Assembly (NCBI GenBank): GCA_030652255.1
Contig: JAUSAZ010000097.1
Location: 166,977-230,976 of the forward strand
Length of the DNA stretch: 64,000 bases
Direction: 5' to 3'
Origin: Myxococcales bacterium
Lineage (GTDB): Bacteria > Myxococcota_A > Polyangia > Polyangiales > Ga0077539
Part shown: positions 8,353 to 17,212 of the stretch, in pieces
Layout of the letters: each line of letters starts with the position of its first letter
How positions within the stretch are numbered: the stretch's first letter is position 1
Program-made: the position numbers and the translations under genes
The notes under the pieces: model-generated
What the model was told of the DNA's origin: nothing
Seen by the model: the letters and a program-made list of their open reading frames with translations, nothing else
The model's database searches: none

Positions 8353-8666
8353 GACGTGCCTCCTGGCGCCCGAATGACGGGCTCTCCGATCGGTCTCGAA
8401 TGGACAGCACCCGACCGCTCGAGGCGGTGGGCGGGCAGTTACGGAGCAGGCGCCGTGCCTCGACAGACATCATGTGATTCCGAAGAGTTACATGGTCGCG
8501 AGGCTCCTGGCGGGCGATGCGATCTGCCCCTGGTGGGCGCAGGTGTCACAGCGCGCACGCTCGCGCAGCACCTCCGACCATTCCCCATGATCAGCCGCAG
8601 GAGCGCGCCGATGGGGCGCTGGGGCTCCTCGACACGGCGGCGCGAAGTCCGGTATTCGCGAACTCG
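8353..8666. other. Intergenic region, 314 nt, no gene seen
   Basis: Lies between the divergent starts of the Ser/Thr-rich lipoprotein and the papain-like protease. It holds the lipoprotein's AGGAGG ribosome site (8359-8364), and a CATGT/ACATG inverted repeat (8471-8475 and 8490-8494) in a less G+C-rich patch that may be part of a promoter or operator. The protease frame stays open in the last 150 nt, but without a ribosome site or signal. Confidence 0.4.
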
Positions 8667-9326
8667 ATGCGTCGCCCGACCGGCCTGGTGGTGTTGGTGC
8701 TCACCGCCTTGCTTCACTACGTCGTGGCGCCGATCGGCAGCGCTCGGGCGGAGGGCCTGGCCGATGGGACGGCCGCGCCCCCCGAGCCGCCCACGGTGTG
8801 GACCGCCGCCGCCGAGGCGCCGTCGACGCCCTTCGACCACCAGCAGGCGACGCACTGGTGCTGGGCCGCTTCGGTGGCCAACGCGTTTCGCGCCTCCGGG
8901 CACCGGGTGTCGCAGTCGCGCATCGTGCGCGAGGTCTACGGCGACGTGGTCAACATGCGCAGCGGCCCGGCCGCCAACGTCTCGGCGCTGCTCGACCGCG
9001 CGTGGACCGACGATGCCGGCACGCCCTTCCGCGCTCGCCTCCTCGGGGTCTTCGACGCCGAGGGCGGGCGCTCCAGCCTCCACAGCCGGGAGATCGTGGC
9101 CGCGCTGCGGGCCGGGCGTCCGCTGGTGTTCGGCACCACCAGCCACGCGATGCTGCTCATCGGCGTGTCGTACCAGGAGTCCCACGGGGCGGTGCGCGTG
9201 GTCGAGGCGACGGTGTTCGACCCGTGGCCGGGCGTCGGCGTGCGCACCCTGCGCCCCGACGAGATGGTCCCCGTGGCGCGCCACGGCTCCCTCGCGTTCA
9301 TCGCGGACGTCGTCGTGACCCGCTGA
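8667..9326 (+). CDS. Secreted papain-like cysteine protease family protein
   Basis: Reading from the ATG at 8667 gives 219 residues that begin with a signal peptide (MRRPTGLVVLVL, probable cleavage after GSARA near residue 28). The mature part has the papain-like or C39-like triad order: Gln59/60 and Cys65 in HQQATHWCWAAS, His160 in SHAMLLIG and an Asp in VFDPWP (185). The HWCWAA block is typical of the papain-like cysteine protease/peptidase C39-like families. Cutting at secretion leaders or in predation are possible roles, but no partner is adjacent. The frame stays open upstream to 8517, but that extension would bury the signal peptide. It is followed 59 nt later by the LppC-like gene. Confidence 0.82.
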   Translation: MRRPTGLVVLVLTALLHYVVAPIGSARAEGLADGTAAPPEPPTVWTAAAEAPSTPFDHQQATHWCWAASVANAFRASGHRVSQSRIVREVYGDVVNMRSGPAANVSALLDRAWTDDAGTPFRARLLGVFDAEGGRSSLHSREIVAALRAGRPLVFGTTSHAMLLIGVSYQESHGAVRVVEATVFDPWPGVGVRTLRPDEMVPVARHGSLAFIADVVVTR

Positions 9327-9385
9327 TCGACCGGCGGGGTCGCCCGAGTTCGCAAGCCCGCTTGCCGTCCGTCGGAGAATCCCCG

Positions 9386-11110
9386 ATGACTCCGCGCGCA
9401 GTGCGCGGAAGTCGTCCACCCCGAGCGTCCCTCCCTCTGCGCTCCGCCGCCCTGATGGTCGTGTTGTCGGCCTGCGCGGGCGCGACGCCCCCCGGCCGCG
9501 CGGCCCTCGCGCTCGGCGACACCGTCGGCGACGACGCCGCCCTCCGCGCGGCCGAGCGCGCCCTGGTCGAGGGCGACCTCCCGCGCGCCCGCGAACTCTG
9601 GGCGGCGCTGGAGCGTCGGCACCCCCGCGACGCGCTCGGTCGCCACGCCGCGCTGCGGCTCGCGCGCCTCGACCTCGCGGCGCCGGGCGAAGCGGGGGTG
9701 GGCGCCGCGCGCGCTCGCCTCGAGGGGCTGCCGTCGACCCTCGACGCCACCCTGGCCCTGCGGCGCTCGCTCGTCACCGCGCTCGTCACCGCGCGCGCCG
9801 GGCGCCCCGACGCCGCCCTCTCGCGCTCGCTCGTCACCCTGCGCGGGCGCTTCGTCGACGCGCCCGAGGTGGTGGCGGCGGACTGCGCGCAGGTGGCGGT
9901 GGCGCCGACCGCAGGCCCGGCCCTGGAGGCGCTCGCGCGGGTCGAGGGCGCGGTCGGGCTTGGCGTGCGGTGGATCCCCACCGGGCTCGCGTGCGACGAG
10001 TCGGCCACGCGCACGGAGCGCTTCGAGGCGCTGCTGCCGACCGTCGAAGAGCCCGGCGAGGTCGCGGCGGTGCTCGACGCGCTGCCCGCGAGCCATCCCT
10101 GGCGCACCCCGCTCGCCCGCCGCCTGCGCGCCGTGGCCGAGGCCCGCGGGGAGGTGCGTCGCTGGATGAGCCACCTCGCCGACCTGCCCGACGACGAGGC
10201 GGCGCTGCGCCCGGTGGTGCGGGACGACGCCGAGGCGGTGCTGCGTATCGGGGTGCTCGCGCCGCTCTCGGGCTCCGTGGCCAACGTCGGGGTCGAGGTG
10301 GTGCGGTCGGTCCAGCAGGCCGTGGAGGGCTCGTCGGGCGTCGAGCTCATGCTGGAGGACGAGAGCCGCGCGCTGCCGCTACGCGCGGCGGTGGGGCAGG
10401 TCGCGGTCACGCCCATCGAGGCCCTGGTGCGATCGCTGCGGGAGCGCGGGGCGGTCGTCATCGTGGGCCCGGCGCTCGACGCCAACGTGCCCGCCGCCCT
10501 GGCGGCGGCGAGCGCCCAGGGCGTCCCGCTGTGGGTGCCGACCCCCCCGGACGCCGCGAGGGACGTGGCGCACGCGGTGGGCCCCACGCTTCGGCAGCGG
10601 GCCGACGCGATGGCCGCCGCCGCCGCGCGCGGGGGCGCGACCCGCGTCGCGCTGCACCTGCCCACGCTGCCGCCGGACGCGTCGCTCGAGGCCGCGCTGC
10701 GGGCGGCGATGGCCCGGCAGGGCGTCGCGGTGGCGCGGCGGGGGGAGGCCGCGGCGCGGCACGTGATCGCCGGGTTCTTCGACGAGGAGAGCCAGCGGCG
10801 CTGGGCCGCCGCGGCGGCGCGGTCGCCTACGCCGTGGGTCATCGACGGGCGCGCGGCCATCGCGGGGACGCCCGGGCACTGGGTGGGGCTGCCCCCCGCC
10901 GGGGGCCACGGCGCCTACGTCGCGCTGAGCTGCAGCCGCTCCGACCGGGCGCCGACGGAGATCGCCGCGCTCTACTACGACGCGGTCATCGAGGCCGCGC
11001 GCGCCCTGCGACCCATCGCCGCGGCGCCGGCGCTGCGCCGCGACGGGGCCCTGGTCAGCGTCGGCGTGGCGAGCGCGGCGGAGTGCCCGGCGCCGGACTC
11101 AGGGCGCTGA
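9386..11110 (+). CDS. Lipoprotein with TPR-like N-terminus and periplasmic-binding (LppC/LpoA-like) domain
   Basis: A 574-residue predicted lipoprotein (L-S-A-C, Cys30). Residues about 45-270 are Ala/Arg/Leu-rich helices with tetratricopeptide character (repeated pairs such as AERALVEGDLPRAREL). From about residue 285 a periplasmic-binding-protein type I fold begins (LRIGVLAPLSGSVANVGVEV) and continues through an ERGAVVIVGP strand to the C-terminus. This helical-plus-PBP arrangement is that of LpoA/LppC, the outer-membrane activator of penicillin-binding proteins; branched-chain amino acid binding proteins share the PBP part. Its 3' end overlaps the convergent lipoprotein gene by 12 nt. The fold is fairly sure; a role in peptidoglycan synthesis is inference. 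Confidence 0.78.
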   Translation: MTPRAVRGSRPPRASLPLRSAALMVVLSACAGATPPGRAALALGDTVGDDAALRAAERALVEGDLPRARELWAALERRHPRDALGRHAALRLARLDLAAPGEAGVGAARARLEGLPSTLDATLALRRSLVTALVTARAGRPDAALSRSLVTLRGRFVDAPEVVAADCAQVAVAPTAGPALEALARVEGAVGLGVRWIPTGLACDESATRTERFEALLPTVEEPGEVAAVLDALPASHPWRTPLARRLRAVAEARGEVRRWMSHLADLPDDEAALRPVVRDDAEAVLRIGVLAPLSGSVANVGVEVVRSVQQAVEGSSGVELMLEDESRALPLRAAVGQVAVTPIEALVRSLRERGAVVIVGPALDANVPAALAAASAQGVPLWVPTPPDAARDVAHAVGPTLRQRADAMAAAAARGGATRVALHLPTLPPDASLEAALRAAMARQGVAVARRGEAAARHVIAGFFDEESQRRWAAAAARSPTPWVIDGRAAIAGTPGHWVGLPPAGGHGAYVALSCSRSDRAPTEIAALYYDAVIEAARALRPIAAAPALRRDGALVSVGVASAAECPAPDSGR

Positions 11111-11557
11111 CCAGGGAGGCGGCGCGCCGTCCCCCGCGGGGGCCGGGGGCGCGGCCGGGAGCGGCGGGGGCGGGGACCACGGGGCGGCGACGGTCGCGGC
11201 GGGCGCCGGGGGCGGGGCGGCGTCCGGGGCGGCGCCCCAGCGGACGGCGAAGCCCGTGGCCGTGGCGGTGCTGTGGGCGCGGGCGATGCGCACCTGTACG
11301 ACGGCGTCGCAGCCGAGGCGCTGGGCCTCCGCGCGGAGGCCCTCGATGATGTGCGGGAGGTCGGCGTTGAGCCCCCGGCCGGTGGCCTGCACGAGCGCGA
11401 CGGGGCGCGAGGGCGGCACCGGGTCGCCCGCGAGGATGGTGCGCACGGGCCGCGAGTGCGGCGCGCCCGGGGCGCCGAGCACGAAGCGCTGGACGTAGGT
11501 GCTCCCGCAGCCGGCAGAGAGCGCCGCGAGCACGAGCAGGGGGAGGGCGGGTTTCAC
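11099..11557 (-). CDS. Small lipoprotein, possible RcsF/YbjQ-like domain
   Basis: Starting at the GTG at 11557 gives 152 residues with a signal and lipobox (L-S-A-G-C, Cys17). The GTG forms a GTGA overlap with the stop of the preceding gene, which decides the start. A central domain of about 75 residues ends in EAQRLGCDAVVQVRI, resembling the 'A-x-x-x-GADAVV' strand of RcsF/YbjQ-type lipoproteins. The last 50 residues are a Pro/Ala tail. It is the last gene of the kinase-TetR-lipoprotein run on the minus strand. The function is unknown and the fold suggestion is tentative. Confidence 0.68.
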   Translation of the reverse strand: MKPALPLLVLAALSAGCGSTYVQRFVLGAPGAPHSRPVRTILAGDPVPPSRPVALVQATGRGLNADLPHIIEGLRAEAQRLGCDAVVQVRIARAHSTATATGFAVRWGAAPDAAPPPAPAATVAAPWSPPPPLPAAPPAPAGDGAPPPWSAP

Positions 11558-11979
11558 GGCGCCTCGACCCGCAGCGCGCGGCCCACGAGGCGGACGACGG
11601 CGACCTCCTCGGGGGTGAGGTACGACTGCGCGCACCCGGCCTGGAAGCGCATCCCGAAGCACGGCACGCTCTGCGTCATGGGGCGCATGCGGGTCTCGAC
11701 CACCGGCGTGACGGTGTCGATGCGGGCGACGTTGCCGCCGAGGCTGCGGACCTGCTCGACGAAGGCCTCGACGAGGGCGTCGAGGCCCTCCTCGCCGGAG
11801 GCCTCGACGGCGCCGAGCTCCCGCGCGTTGGGCGGGTCGCTGAGCGCGCGCACCGTCACCGCGCCGCGGTTGTACGGGAGCGCCTCGCCGGAGGTGGGCA
11901 CGGCGCTGGCGCGCACCGTGGCGCAGCCCTGCGCAGCGACGAGCAGCGCCAGCAGCGGGGCCAGGAGGGGGGCGCGCAT
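11554..11979 (-). CDS. Small lipoprotein, unknown
   Basis: A 141-residue predicted lipoprotein (A-A-Q-G-C, Cys19) using the ATG at 11979. An in-frame ATG further upstream (12054) would add an Arg/Pro/Ser-rich stretch ahead of the signal and is unlikely. The mature part has a mixed alpha/beta look (GAVTVRALSDPPNARELGAVE, then VRSLGGNVARIDTV), rather like its downstream neighbour, so the two may be diverged relatives of a YbjQ/RcsF-like fold. Three cysteines lie in the last third. It begins 10 nt after the TetR stop and overlaps the next gene by 4 nt, so all are probably cotranscribed with the kinase. Confidence 0.68.
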   Translation of the reverse strand: MRAPLLAPLLALLVAAQGCATVRASAVPTSGEALPYNRGAVTVRALSDPPNARELGAVEASGEEGLDALVEAFVEQVRSLGGNVARIDTVTPVVETRMRPMTQSVPCFGMRFQAGCAQSYLTPEEVAVVRLVGRALRVEAP

Positions 11980-11989
11980 CGGGGGGCGG

Positions 11990-12634
11990 TCAGGGGTCCG
12001 CGGCGGGGCGCTGGAGGGCGCCGGGCTGCGCGCGGAGGCCGTCGAGGAGCACATCGGCGAACTGTGACGCCGCGCGCCGGAGGGTTCCAGCCTCGGCGCT
12101 GCCCAGGGCCCAGGTCATGGCCACGCCGTCGAGGCCGCCGAAGATCACCCGGGCCATGATGCGCGGGGACACGTCGCCGCGGAGCTCGCCGCTGCGCTGG
12201 CCGTCGGCGATCACCGCGGCCATGAGGTCGAGGTACTCCCCGAAGCGCTTCGTCGCGTACTGCTTCAGCAGCCGCGACGACTGCCGGAGGTTGACCGTGA
12301 TCACCTCCGCCAGGTCGCGCTCACCCTCCAGCAGCCCCAGCTGGAACTCCACCAGCCGCCGCACCTTGTCCGGCGCGGTGTCGTAGCGCGCGCACTCCTC
12401 GCGCAGCAGCACCAGCAGCCGCGCGATGCGGTCCTCGAAGAGGGAGGTGAGCAGCTCGTCCTTGCTCTTGAAGTACAGGTAGATGGTGCCGTCGGCCACG
12501 CCCGCGGCGCGAGCGATCTCGCTCACCCGCGACGCGTAGAACCCCTTGCGGGCGAACACCTTCACGGCGGCCTTGAGGATGCGGTCCCGCTTGTCGCCGC
12601 CCCGGGGGCTGCGTGCGCCGACCGCAGCGCTCAC
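11990..12634 (-). CDS. TetR/AcrR-family transcriptional regulator
   Basis: A 214-residue regulator with an N-terminal helix-turn-helix (about residues 14-62: RDRILKAAVKVFARKG, then VSEIARAAGVADGTIYLYF) and an all-helical ligand domain. The YFKSKDELL block after the helix-turn-helix is the TetR hallmark, and the sequence as a whole is like the FadR-type acyl-CoA-responsive regulators of Bacillus and Thermus. The start is the GTG at 12634, which overlaps the kinase stop as GTGA. The same frame stays open far upstream through the kinase gene, but that part is an out-of-frame reading of the kinase. Its targets are unknown; fatty-acid or envelope stress genes are guesses from the family. Confidence 0.9.
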   Translation of the reverse strand: MSAAVGARSPRGGDKRDRILKAAVKVFARKGFYASRVSEIARAAGVADGTIYLYFKSKDELLTSLFEDRIARLLVLLREECARYDTAPDKVRRLVEFQLGLLEGERDLAEVITVNLRQSSRLLKQYATKRFGEYLDLMAAVIADGQRSGELRGDVSPRIMARVIFGGLDGVAMTWALGSAEAGTLRRAASQFADVLLDGLRAQPGALQRPAADP

Positions 12635-14331
12635 GAGGCCACGCTCGACTGCGGCCCGCGCGCGCCGTCGCGGGCGAGCTCCTCCAGCAGGTCGCGGCAC
12701 TCGGGCCGGCCGCGGAGGTGGCGCATCAGGACGTCGGTGCACTCCGCGAACGAGCGCTCGTACGACAGCCCCTCGCGGGTGCGCTGCGCCACGCGCTCGC
12801 GGCCCTGCGCGAGGTCTTCCTCCATCGCCTCGGCGTAGCGCGCGAGCTGCCCGCGCAGCTCCTCGATCTGCCGCCGGAGGTCGCGGGCCTGGGCGTCCTT
12901 GCGGGCCGCGCGCATCTCGTGCTCGGCCAGCAGCTCGCGCCGCGCGTCGACGTGCGCCTGCGCCTGCCCCGCCCGCTCGAACACCCCGCGCAGCTGCGCC
13001 AGCGGGAGCGCCTGCCGCTCCGCCGCGTCGGCCTGCGCCCGGCTCTGTACCACCGCCCGCTCGCCCGCCAGCAGGCGCTCGCGCACCTGGGCCACGACCT
13101 CGTTCTCGCCCGACGCCTCGCGCAGCGCCCGGCTCTCCTCCTGCGCCAGCTCCTCGACCTTGCGGCCGATCTCCGCGCGCAGCGCGCGACCGCGGCGCTC
13201 GAGCGCCTCGAGCTTGCGCATGTGCGACGCCACCTCGCCCTCCAGCCGCGAGGCCCGGTTGGCCAGCAGCCACGCCTCTTCGAGCGCGCGGTTGACCTCC
13301 TGCGGCGCGTCGCCGCTCGGGTAGGCGCGCGACACCATGCGCCCGAAGTGCGCCGCGCGGGTCGCCCACTCGGCGACGCCGGGTGAGGGCGCCGGGGGAG
13401 GCGGCGGGGGCGGGGCGGGCTGCGCGTCGCCGCCCGGCTGGGCCTCCCATGGGGACGACGGGAGCGCGCGCTGCAGGGCCTTCAGGTCTTCCTGGAGGTG
13501 GTGGCAGTCCTTGTAGCGCCGGTCGGCGCTCTTCTGGAGCAGCTTGAGGATGATCTTCTCGGCGTCGGGGTGGAGGTCCGGCCGCAGCGTCTTCGGGTTC
13601 ACCGGGTTGGCGCTGCGCTGCATCTCCAGCAGGGCGTCGCGGTCGTGCGAGCGGAAGGGCAGCTGCCCCGTCATCATCTCGAAGAGCAGCACGCCGAGGG
13701 AGTACAGGTCGCTCTGCGCGGTGGCCTCCTCGCCCTTGGCCTGCTCCGGGGACATGTACTCGGGCGTGCCGAAGACGGCGCCCTTGGGCGCGAGCCGCGG
13801 GTCGCGCGCGAGGTGCGCCAGCCCGAAGTCGAGGATCTTCACGAAGTCCTTCCGGCCCCCGCGGTTGGTGCACATGATGTTGTCGCTCTTGAGGTCGCGG
13901 TGCACGACGCCAAGATCGTGGGCGCGGCCGAGCGCGGCGGACATCTGCTCCAGCACGTCGATGGCGCGCACCTGCGGAAACTGCCCCTTGGCGATCTCCG
14001 CCGAGAGGGGCGTACCGACGAGGTACTCCATCACCAGGTAGAGCTCGCCCTCCTCGGTCTCGCCGATGTCGTGGATGTCGACGATGTGCGCGTGGTCGAC
14101 CCGGTTGGCCGCGCGGGCCTCGCGCAACATCCACGCCCGCAGGTGGGTCTCCCCGCGCAGGTCGGGTCGAATCAGCTTGAGCGCCACCACGCGCTCGATG
14201 AGCACGTGCCGGGCGCGGTAGACGACGCCCATGCCGCCCTCGCCGATGCGGGCCTCCAGCCGGTATCGGCCCGCCACCACCCGGCCGAGATAGGTGTCAC
14301 TGGACTTCTGCGCTGCGTTCGCCTTGCTCAC
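12631..14331 (-). CDS. Ser/Thr protein kinase with C-terminal coiled coil
   Basis: A 566-residue Hanks-type kinase. The kinase domain spans about 23-290: glycine loop IGEGGMGVVY, Lys52 in VALKLI, catalytic HRDLKSDN at 144-151, DFG at 168-170 and FGTPEYMSPEQ, so it should be active. A Pro-rich linker (about 305-325) leads to a long, strongly charged helical region (about 330-545) rich in Glu, Arg and Ala with heptad character, predicted as coiled coil. No transmembrane segment follows the kinase, so it is probably cytoplasmic and clusters through the coiled coil. It heads a run with a TetR regulator (4-nt overlap) and two lipoproteins. The coupling to TetR suggests, but does not prove, a shared signalling pathway. 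Confidence 0.93.
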   Translation of the reverse strand: MSKANAAQKSSDTYLGRVVAGRYRLEARIGEGGMGVVYRARHVLIERVVALKLIRPDLRGETHLRAWMLREARAANRVDHAHIVDIHDIGETEEGELYLVMEYLVGTPLSAEIAKGQFPQVRAIDVLEQMSAALGRAHDLGVVHRDLKSDNIMCTNRGGRKDFVKILDFGLAHLARDPRLAPKGAVFGTPEYMSPEQAKGEEATAQSDLYSLGVLLFEMMTGQLPFRSHDRDALLEMQRSANPVNPKTLRPDLHPDAEKIILKLLQKSADRRYKDCHHLQEDLKALQRALPSSPWEAQPGGDAQPAPPPPPPPAPSPGVAEWATRAAHFGRMVSRAYPSGDAPQEVNRALEEAWLLANRASRLEGEVASHMRKLEALERRGRALRAEIGRKVEELAQEESRALREASGENEVVAQVRERLLAGERAVVQSRAQADAAERQALPLAQLRGVFERAGQAQAHVDARRELLAEHEMRAARKDAQARDLRRQIEELRGQLARYAEAMEEDLAQGRERVAQRTREGLSYERSFAECTDVLMRHLRGRPECRDLLEELARDGARGPQSSVAS

Positions 14332-14425
14332 TCAACTCACCTCGACTCACGACCCAACGGGCTCTGACAGGGGTCGAGGATATCACCGAGACCGCGCACA
14401 GAAATCGCCAACGTGCGCCCGGGCC

Positions 14426-15646
14426 TCAACTCTCCCGGCTCCGTCGCCGGGTGAGGGCGATGCGTACGATCTCCGGCCTCGCGTCGAGGCGGACGGGCGG
14501 GCCCGTGGTGCCGATTCCGCGAGAGACATAGAGGGTCGCGTCGCCGTGGGCGTAGCGGCCGGCCACGTAGGGGAGGAGCGACCCGGCGACGCCGAGGGTG
14601 TTGATCTGACCCCCGTGGGTGTGCCCCGAGAGCTGGAGCGCCACCCGGTGCGCGGTGTCGTCGAAGAGCACCGGGTTGTGGGCGAGCAGCAGCACCGGGT
14701 CGTCGGGGTCGCGCCCGCGCAGGGCCGCCGCGAGGTCGGGACCGGCGCCGGTGCCGATGCGCGGGGCCATCACGTCGTCGACGCCCGCGAGGATGAGCCC
14801 GCGCCCGCGCGCTCCGTCGGGCCCGAGGGCGGTCGAGCCGTTGACGTGGGCCCGGATGCCCGCAGCGCGCAGCCCGCGGGTCACCAGCGCCGGGCCCGTG
14901 TAGTGGTCGTGGTTGCCCAGGATGGCGTGCACGCCGCCGCGGGCCTGGATCCGGGCGAGCGCGCGCATCGCCTCGGGGATGTGCCGGGGGTTGTGGTCGA
15001 GGATGTCGCCGGTGATCACCACGAGGTCGCCGCGCAGTCGCGCGACCCGGTCGAGCACGGCGCCGATCTCCCGCGGGCCCGTGAACACCCCGAGGTGCAG
15101 GTCGGTGAGCTGGACGATGGTGAGCCCCTCGAGCTCGGGCGGCAGCGCGGGGATGGCCACCTCGATGGTGCGCACCTCGATGTCCGTGCGGCTCCAGAGG
15201 CCGCCGCGCAGGAAGGCCGGCGCCCCCACCGCGAGCGCCGTCGCCGCGGTGCCCTGGGTGAGCAGCCGGCGGCGAGACTCCAGCGCCGGGGCCACCTCGA
15301 CGACCGGCACCCGCCGGGCGCGCGCGTACAGGTGGACCCCCGCCTCGAAGAGGCGCCCGGCGAGCTCGGCCGCGACCACCACCAACAGGCACGCGAAGAG
15401 CAGCAGCACCGCGACGCGCACCGTGCCGATGAGCCCGCGCAGCGGCCCGCCGCCGAAGGGCGCCCGGGTGCGGGCGTACACCTCCGCAGCGAGCGCGAGG
15501 GCGACCACCGCGAGCGTCGCGCGGCGCAGCGCCCGGGCCCGGTGCGGGGCGTCGGCCCAGCGCGGACGCAGCGCGCACACCGCCGTGGGGAAGGTGAGGG
15601 TGAGGGTGCCCGTGGTGAGGAGGCTGATGACGATCGACGAGGCCAT
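14426..15646 (-). CDS. Membrane metallophosphoesterase (YkuE-like)
   Basis: A 406-residue protein with membrane helices in the first 100 residues and a third segment at about 130-150 preceded by ESRRRLL, then a calcineurin-like phosphoesterase domain. The metal-binding blocks are complete: QLTDLHLG (179-186), GDILDHN (213-219), GNHDHY (244-249), LLAHNP, and SGHTHGG near the C-terminus. Family members cleave phosphoester or UDP-lipid bonds at the outer face of the membrane; the substrate here is unknown. The ATG at 15646 is preferred because it begins the first membrane helix, although the frame stays open further upstream. It is divergent from the membrane protein at 15734. Confidence 0.9.
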   Translation of the reverse strand: MASSIVISLLTTGTLTLTFPTAVCALRPRWADAPHRARALRRATLAVVALALAAEVYARTRAPFGGGPLRGLIGTVRVAVLLLFACLLVVVAAELAGRLFEAGVHLYARARRVPVVEVAPALESRRRLLTQGTAATALAVGAPAFLRGGLWSRTDIEVRTIEVAIPALPPELEGLTIVQLTDLHLGVFTGPREIGAVLDRVARLRGDLVVITGDILDHNPRHIPEAMRALARIQARGGVHAILGNHDHYTGPALVTRGLRAAGIRAHVNGSTALGPDGARGRGLILAGVDDVMAPRIGTGAGPDLAAALRGRDPDDPVLLLAHNPVLFDDTAHRVALQLSGHTHGGQINTLGVAGSLLPYVAGRYAHGDATLYVSRGIGTTGPPVRLDARPEIVRIALTRRRSRES

Positions 15647-15733
15647 GCGCGGGCTCCAACGTGGAGGCCGACGGGCGCGAACGCAAACCGCTCGTGAGTC
15701 CGGCGCCGGGGCTCTGGTACCCTCGCGGGCCTG

Positions 15734-17206
15734 GTGTCGCCGTCGCCCACGCCGTGGTCCCGCCTCGCCGCGCGCGCCGACGACCCGCGGCTGGCCTTCG
15801 CGCTCGCGGGCTGCTTCGTGGCGCTCGCGGCGTGGCAGGCGGGCTGCGCGCCCGTCTGGGACGGCGACATCTGGTGGATCCTCCGCGCCGGGGACGACCT
15901 GCTCCGGGAGGGCGCCGTGCCCCACGCCAACCGCTACTCCTTCACGCGCCCGGGGCACCCCTGGGTCATGCACGAGTGGCTCTTCGGCGCCGTCGCCGCG
16001 GCCCTCGTGCGGGCGCTCGGCGTCGCCGGCCTCGCCCTCGGTCGGGCCGTCGCGGTGTTCGTCCTGGTCGCCGCCCTGCTTCGTCGCACCGCCCGCGACG
16101 CCCGCCCCGGCGTCGCCGCGCTCACCCTCGCGCTCGCGTTCATCGCCTTCGGCGCCCGGTGGGAGTCGCCCCGCCCGGTGGGGATGCTCCTCGGCGCCGC
16201 GCTCGCGGCCCTCGCGCTCGCGTTCGACCCGGCCTTCTCCACCCGCCACGCCATCGCCTACGCGGCCCTCACCGTCGCCTGGACCAACCTCCACGGGAGC
16301 TACCCCCTCGCGCTGCTCTTCGCCGCCGCGGCCCTCTTCGAGCCCGGCGGCGACCGCCGCGCGCGCCGCCTCGCGCTCGCCCTCGCCCTCACGGCCACCT
16401 TCGTGAACCCCTACGGCGTCGCCCTCCACGACCTCGTTCGGCGCTACGTCCTCGGCGCGCCGGACGACAGCGTCGCCCTCGTCCACGACCGCATCCGGGA
16501 GTGGTGGCCCCTGTGGCGTGCGCCGCTCCTCGTCGTCTCGACCCCCTTCGAGCTCCTCGTCGGCGCCCCCCTCGCGGCGCTCTCCCTTACGCTCCTAGGT
16601 AATCCCCGGTGGCGTCCGCGCGCGGTGCTGCTGGGCGTTCTCCTCGCGATGGCGCTGCGGCACAACCGCCACCTCCAGCTCTTCGGGCTCTGCGCCCTCT
16701 CGCTGCTCGCGGCCCCGGTGGAGGCGCAGCTCGTCCGCCTCTCGGGCGTCGCCAGCGCCCCTCGCTCCACCCGCTGGACGCGCTGGCTGCTCGCGCTCTT
16801 CGCCGTCGTGGCGCTGGCCAGCTGGTCGGTCGCCCGCGCGCGGCGCTCGGCCGGAGACTGGGTCGACCCCACCTCCGACGACGAGGACGTGGCGTCGCTG
16901 CTCGCGGGCACCGCCCCGGGCGCGCGGATGTTCGTGACGCTCTTCTTCACCGGCTACGCGATCGAGCGGGCGTACCCGCGGGTGAGGGTGTTCTTCGACA
17001 CGCGCAACGACTGCTACCCCGCCGAGGTGCTGCGCGCGGGCTTCGACCTCGACGCGGGCCGGCTCGACCCGGCGGCGGCCGACGCCGCGCTGCGCCGCTG
17101 GGGGGTCACCCACGCGCTCATCGCGTGCGAGTCGCGGGCGACCCGGAGCTTCGCGCGCTGGCGGGTCGAGCGCCGCGCCGGGCGCTACTGCGTGCTGGTG
17201 CCCTGA
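15734..17206 (+). CDS. Polytopic membrane protein, GT-C-like
   Basis: A 490-residue integral membrane protein with roughly ten hydrophobic helices and a soluble C-terminal part (about 385-490). Early loops carry acidic and aromatic residues (APVWDGDIWWILRAGDDLL, then HPWVMHEWLFG) in the position where GT-C glycosyltransferases place their catalytic acid, but no family is clearly recognisable. The C-terminal part includes FFDTRNDCYP. The GTG at 15734 begins just before the first helix. It converges on ppc, with 6 nt between the stops. A lipid-linked sugar transferase is possible; transport is an alternative. Confidence 0.72.
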   Translation: MSPSPTPWSRLAARADDPRLAFALAGCFVALAAWQAGCAPVWDGDIWWILRAGDDLLREGAVPHANRYSFTRPGHPWVMHEWLFGAVAAALVRALGVAGLALGRAVAVFVLVAALLRRTARDARPGVAALTLALAFIAFGARWESPRPVGMLLGAALAALALAFDPAFSTRHAIAYAALTVAWTNLHGSYPLALLFAAAALFEPGGDRRARRLALALALTATFVNPYGVALHDLVRRYVLGAPDDSVALVHDRIREWWPLWRAPLLVVSTPFELLVGAPLAALSLTLLGNPRWRPRAVLLGVLLAMALRHNRHLQLFGLCALSLLAAPVEAQLVRLSGVASAPRSTRWTRWLLALFAVVALASWSVARARRSAGDWVDPTSDDEDVASLLAGTAPGARMFVTLFFTGYAIERAYPRVRVFFDTRNDCYPAEVLRAGFDLDAGRLDPAAADAALRRWGVTHALIACESRATRSFARWRVERRAGRYCVLVP

Positions 17207-17212
17207 GGCCGC

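Noticed and set aside
12631..12633. Possible sequencing frameshift where overlapping genes meet
   Set aside because: GTGA and ATGA overlaps occur at many junctions in this window and keep both products intact, so they are the normal gene arrangement here.
11990..14134. Apparent kinase-TetR fusion of 714 codons
   Set aside because: The upstream part is the kinase gene read in a wrong frame. The real kinase frame stops at 12631 and TetR starts at the GTG at 12634.
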